A stretch of DNA of 64,000 bases, from the NCBI GenBank assembly GCA_947494805.1, contig CANLWK010000001.1, positions 1,054,001-1,118,000 of the forward strand, written 5' to 3'. The notes under the pieces were generated by a model. It searched no databases. It was not told the origin of the DNA and saw only the letters and a program-made list of their open reading frames with translations. Of the stretch, positions 63,532 through 64,000 are shown in pieces; within the stretch, counting starts at the first letter, position 1, and each line of letters opens with the position of its first letter. Made by a program: the position numbers and the translations under genes. Source of the DNA: an uncultured Croceitalea sp. Its GTDB lineage: Bacteria; Bacteroidota; Bacteroidia; Flavobacteriales; Flavobacteriaceae.

Positions 63532-64000
63532 TTATCTAAGATGCAATTGTTTTAGAAAATCGTTTTTATAGTTTTTTGTAACATTGAACCTTTGGCCATC
63601 ACCCATCACTACGCTATAATCACCAAGTCCCTCACTTACCACTTCCTTGATTTCTTCGATTCTTATGATCGTTGAACGATTTAACCTTAAAAACTTATTG
63701 GAATCAAGTTTCTGCATCAGTGCTGTCATTGAAGTTCTATAAAGATGCTTTTTACCATTGATCATAAAGAGTTCGGCATAATAAGTTGATGAGATGATAT
63801 ATTTGATTTCTTTAGTGGCCGCGAAAATGTACTTTTTCCCAACTTTAAGAACTATCTTTTCTAAGAAAGCGCTTTCTATATTTTTACTCGTTTCATAGTG
63901 TTCAACCAAAATATTAAGCTTGTCGTATAGATTTTTTTGATCGCCTTCTTTCTTTCGTGCCTCCAACTTTTTGAAAGCTCTGTTCAAAGCAGATAAAACC
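63532..64000 (-). CDS. LytTR response regulator, C-terminal part (partial at window edge)
   Basis: The frame stays open from 63532 through the last base, so the TTG at 63987 is not the start. The first in-frame residues from the edge, VLSALNRAFKKLEARK, look like the linker after a receiver domain. Residues from about 60 to the end form a LytTR DNA-binding domain (FAATKEIKYIISSTYYAELF, RLNRSTIIRIEEIKEVVSEG). The receiver lies outside the window. It would be activated by the kinase at 62421. Confidence 0.85.
   Translation of the reverse strand, partial: VLSALNRAFKKLEARKKEGDQKNLYDKLNILVEHYETSKNIESAFLEKIVLKVGKKYIFAATKEIKYIISSTYYAELFMINGKKHLYRTSMTALMQKLDSNKFLRLNRSTIIRIEEIKEVVSEGLGDYSVVMGDGQRFNVTKNYKNDFLKQLHLR

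Noticed and set aside
63532-63987. Complete 151-residue LytTR-only protein
   Set aside because: The frame is open to the window edge and the first residues look like a receiver-domain linker, so it is a cut response regulator.

Overview
The window comes from a chromosome of the Bacteroidota, very probably a marine member of the Flavobacteriaceae. The evidence is the gliding genes gldA, gldB and gldC, promoters of the TTTG-N19-TAnnTTTG type, the near absence of Shine-Dalgarno sequences, many GTG/TTG starts, a methionine synthase split into two genes, GIN-domain (DUF2807) surface proteins, and a mraZ-to-ftsZ cluster in the Bacteroidota order. No plasmid, phage, IS or CRISPR genes are visible. 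The content is mostly core chromosome with small accessory patches.

Layout. 1-3880: folate-linked methionine synthesis (metH C-terminal half, metF) with a broken four-helix-bundle gene between them. 3978-10781: envelope genes (PagL-like lipid A deacylase, GIN lipoprotein, serine hydrolase, membrane-tethered LuxR regulator, beta-barrel receptor, small membrane protein). 10876-14884 (minus): glycosyltransferase, PLP decarboxylase, gldA. 15078-19374: aromatic amino acid operon (pheA, aminotransferase, tyrA, DAHP synthase/chorismate mutase) preceded by an apparent leader-peptide attenuator. 19538-27246: a second GIN protein, then housekeeping genes (rsgA, dtd, mazG-like, aroA, queA, rlmN, polyprenyl synthase). 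27382-29985: ECF sigma factor, putative anti-sigma protein and outer-membrane protein. 30170-35592: zinc-ribbon protein, dnaG, an unusual response regulator, nadE, gldB, gldC. 35613-42640: small membrane proteins with a repeated leader, a GntR/ABC-2/GIN operon with a clear operator, and several secreted or unknown proteins. 42686-45752 (minus): radical SAM protein, DNA alkylation repair, engB, hydrolase. 46016-61549: the division and cell-wall cluster mraZ, rsmH, ftsL, PBP, murE, mraY, murD, ftsW, murG, murC, ftsQ, ftsA, ftsZ. 61653-64000: YqeY-like protein, tRNA-Arg(TCG), and a LytS/LytTR two-component pair that runs off the right edge.

The strongest regulatory discovery is upstream of pheA. 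A 23-residue ORF (15127-15198) has 10 aromatic residues among its residues 5-16. It is followed by mutually exclusive antiterminator and terminator hairpins ending in nine Ts. This is the textbook logic of ribosome-mediated attenuation, here applied to Phe/Tyr supply. Other regulatory signals are a 10-bp-periodic array of GTG[T/G] boxes upstream of mraZ, and a near-perfect GntR-type palindrome sitting between the -7 box and the start codon of an ABC/GntR operon.

Unusual proteins include a DnaG whose four zinc ligands are all replaced and a NarL-type response regulator with Glu at the phosphoacceptor position.
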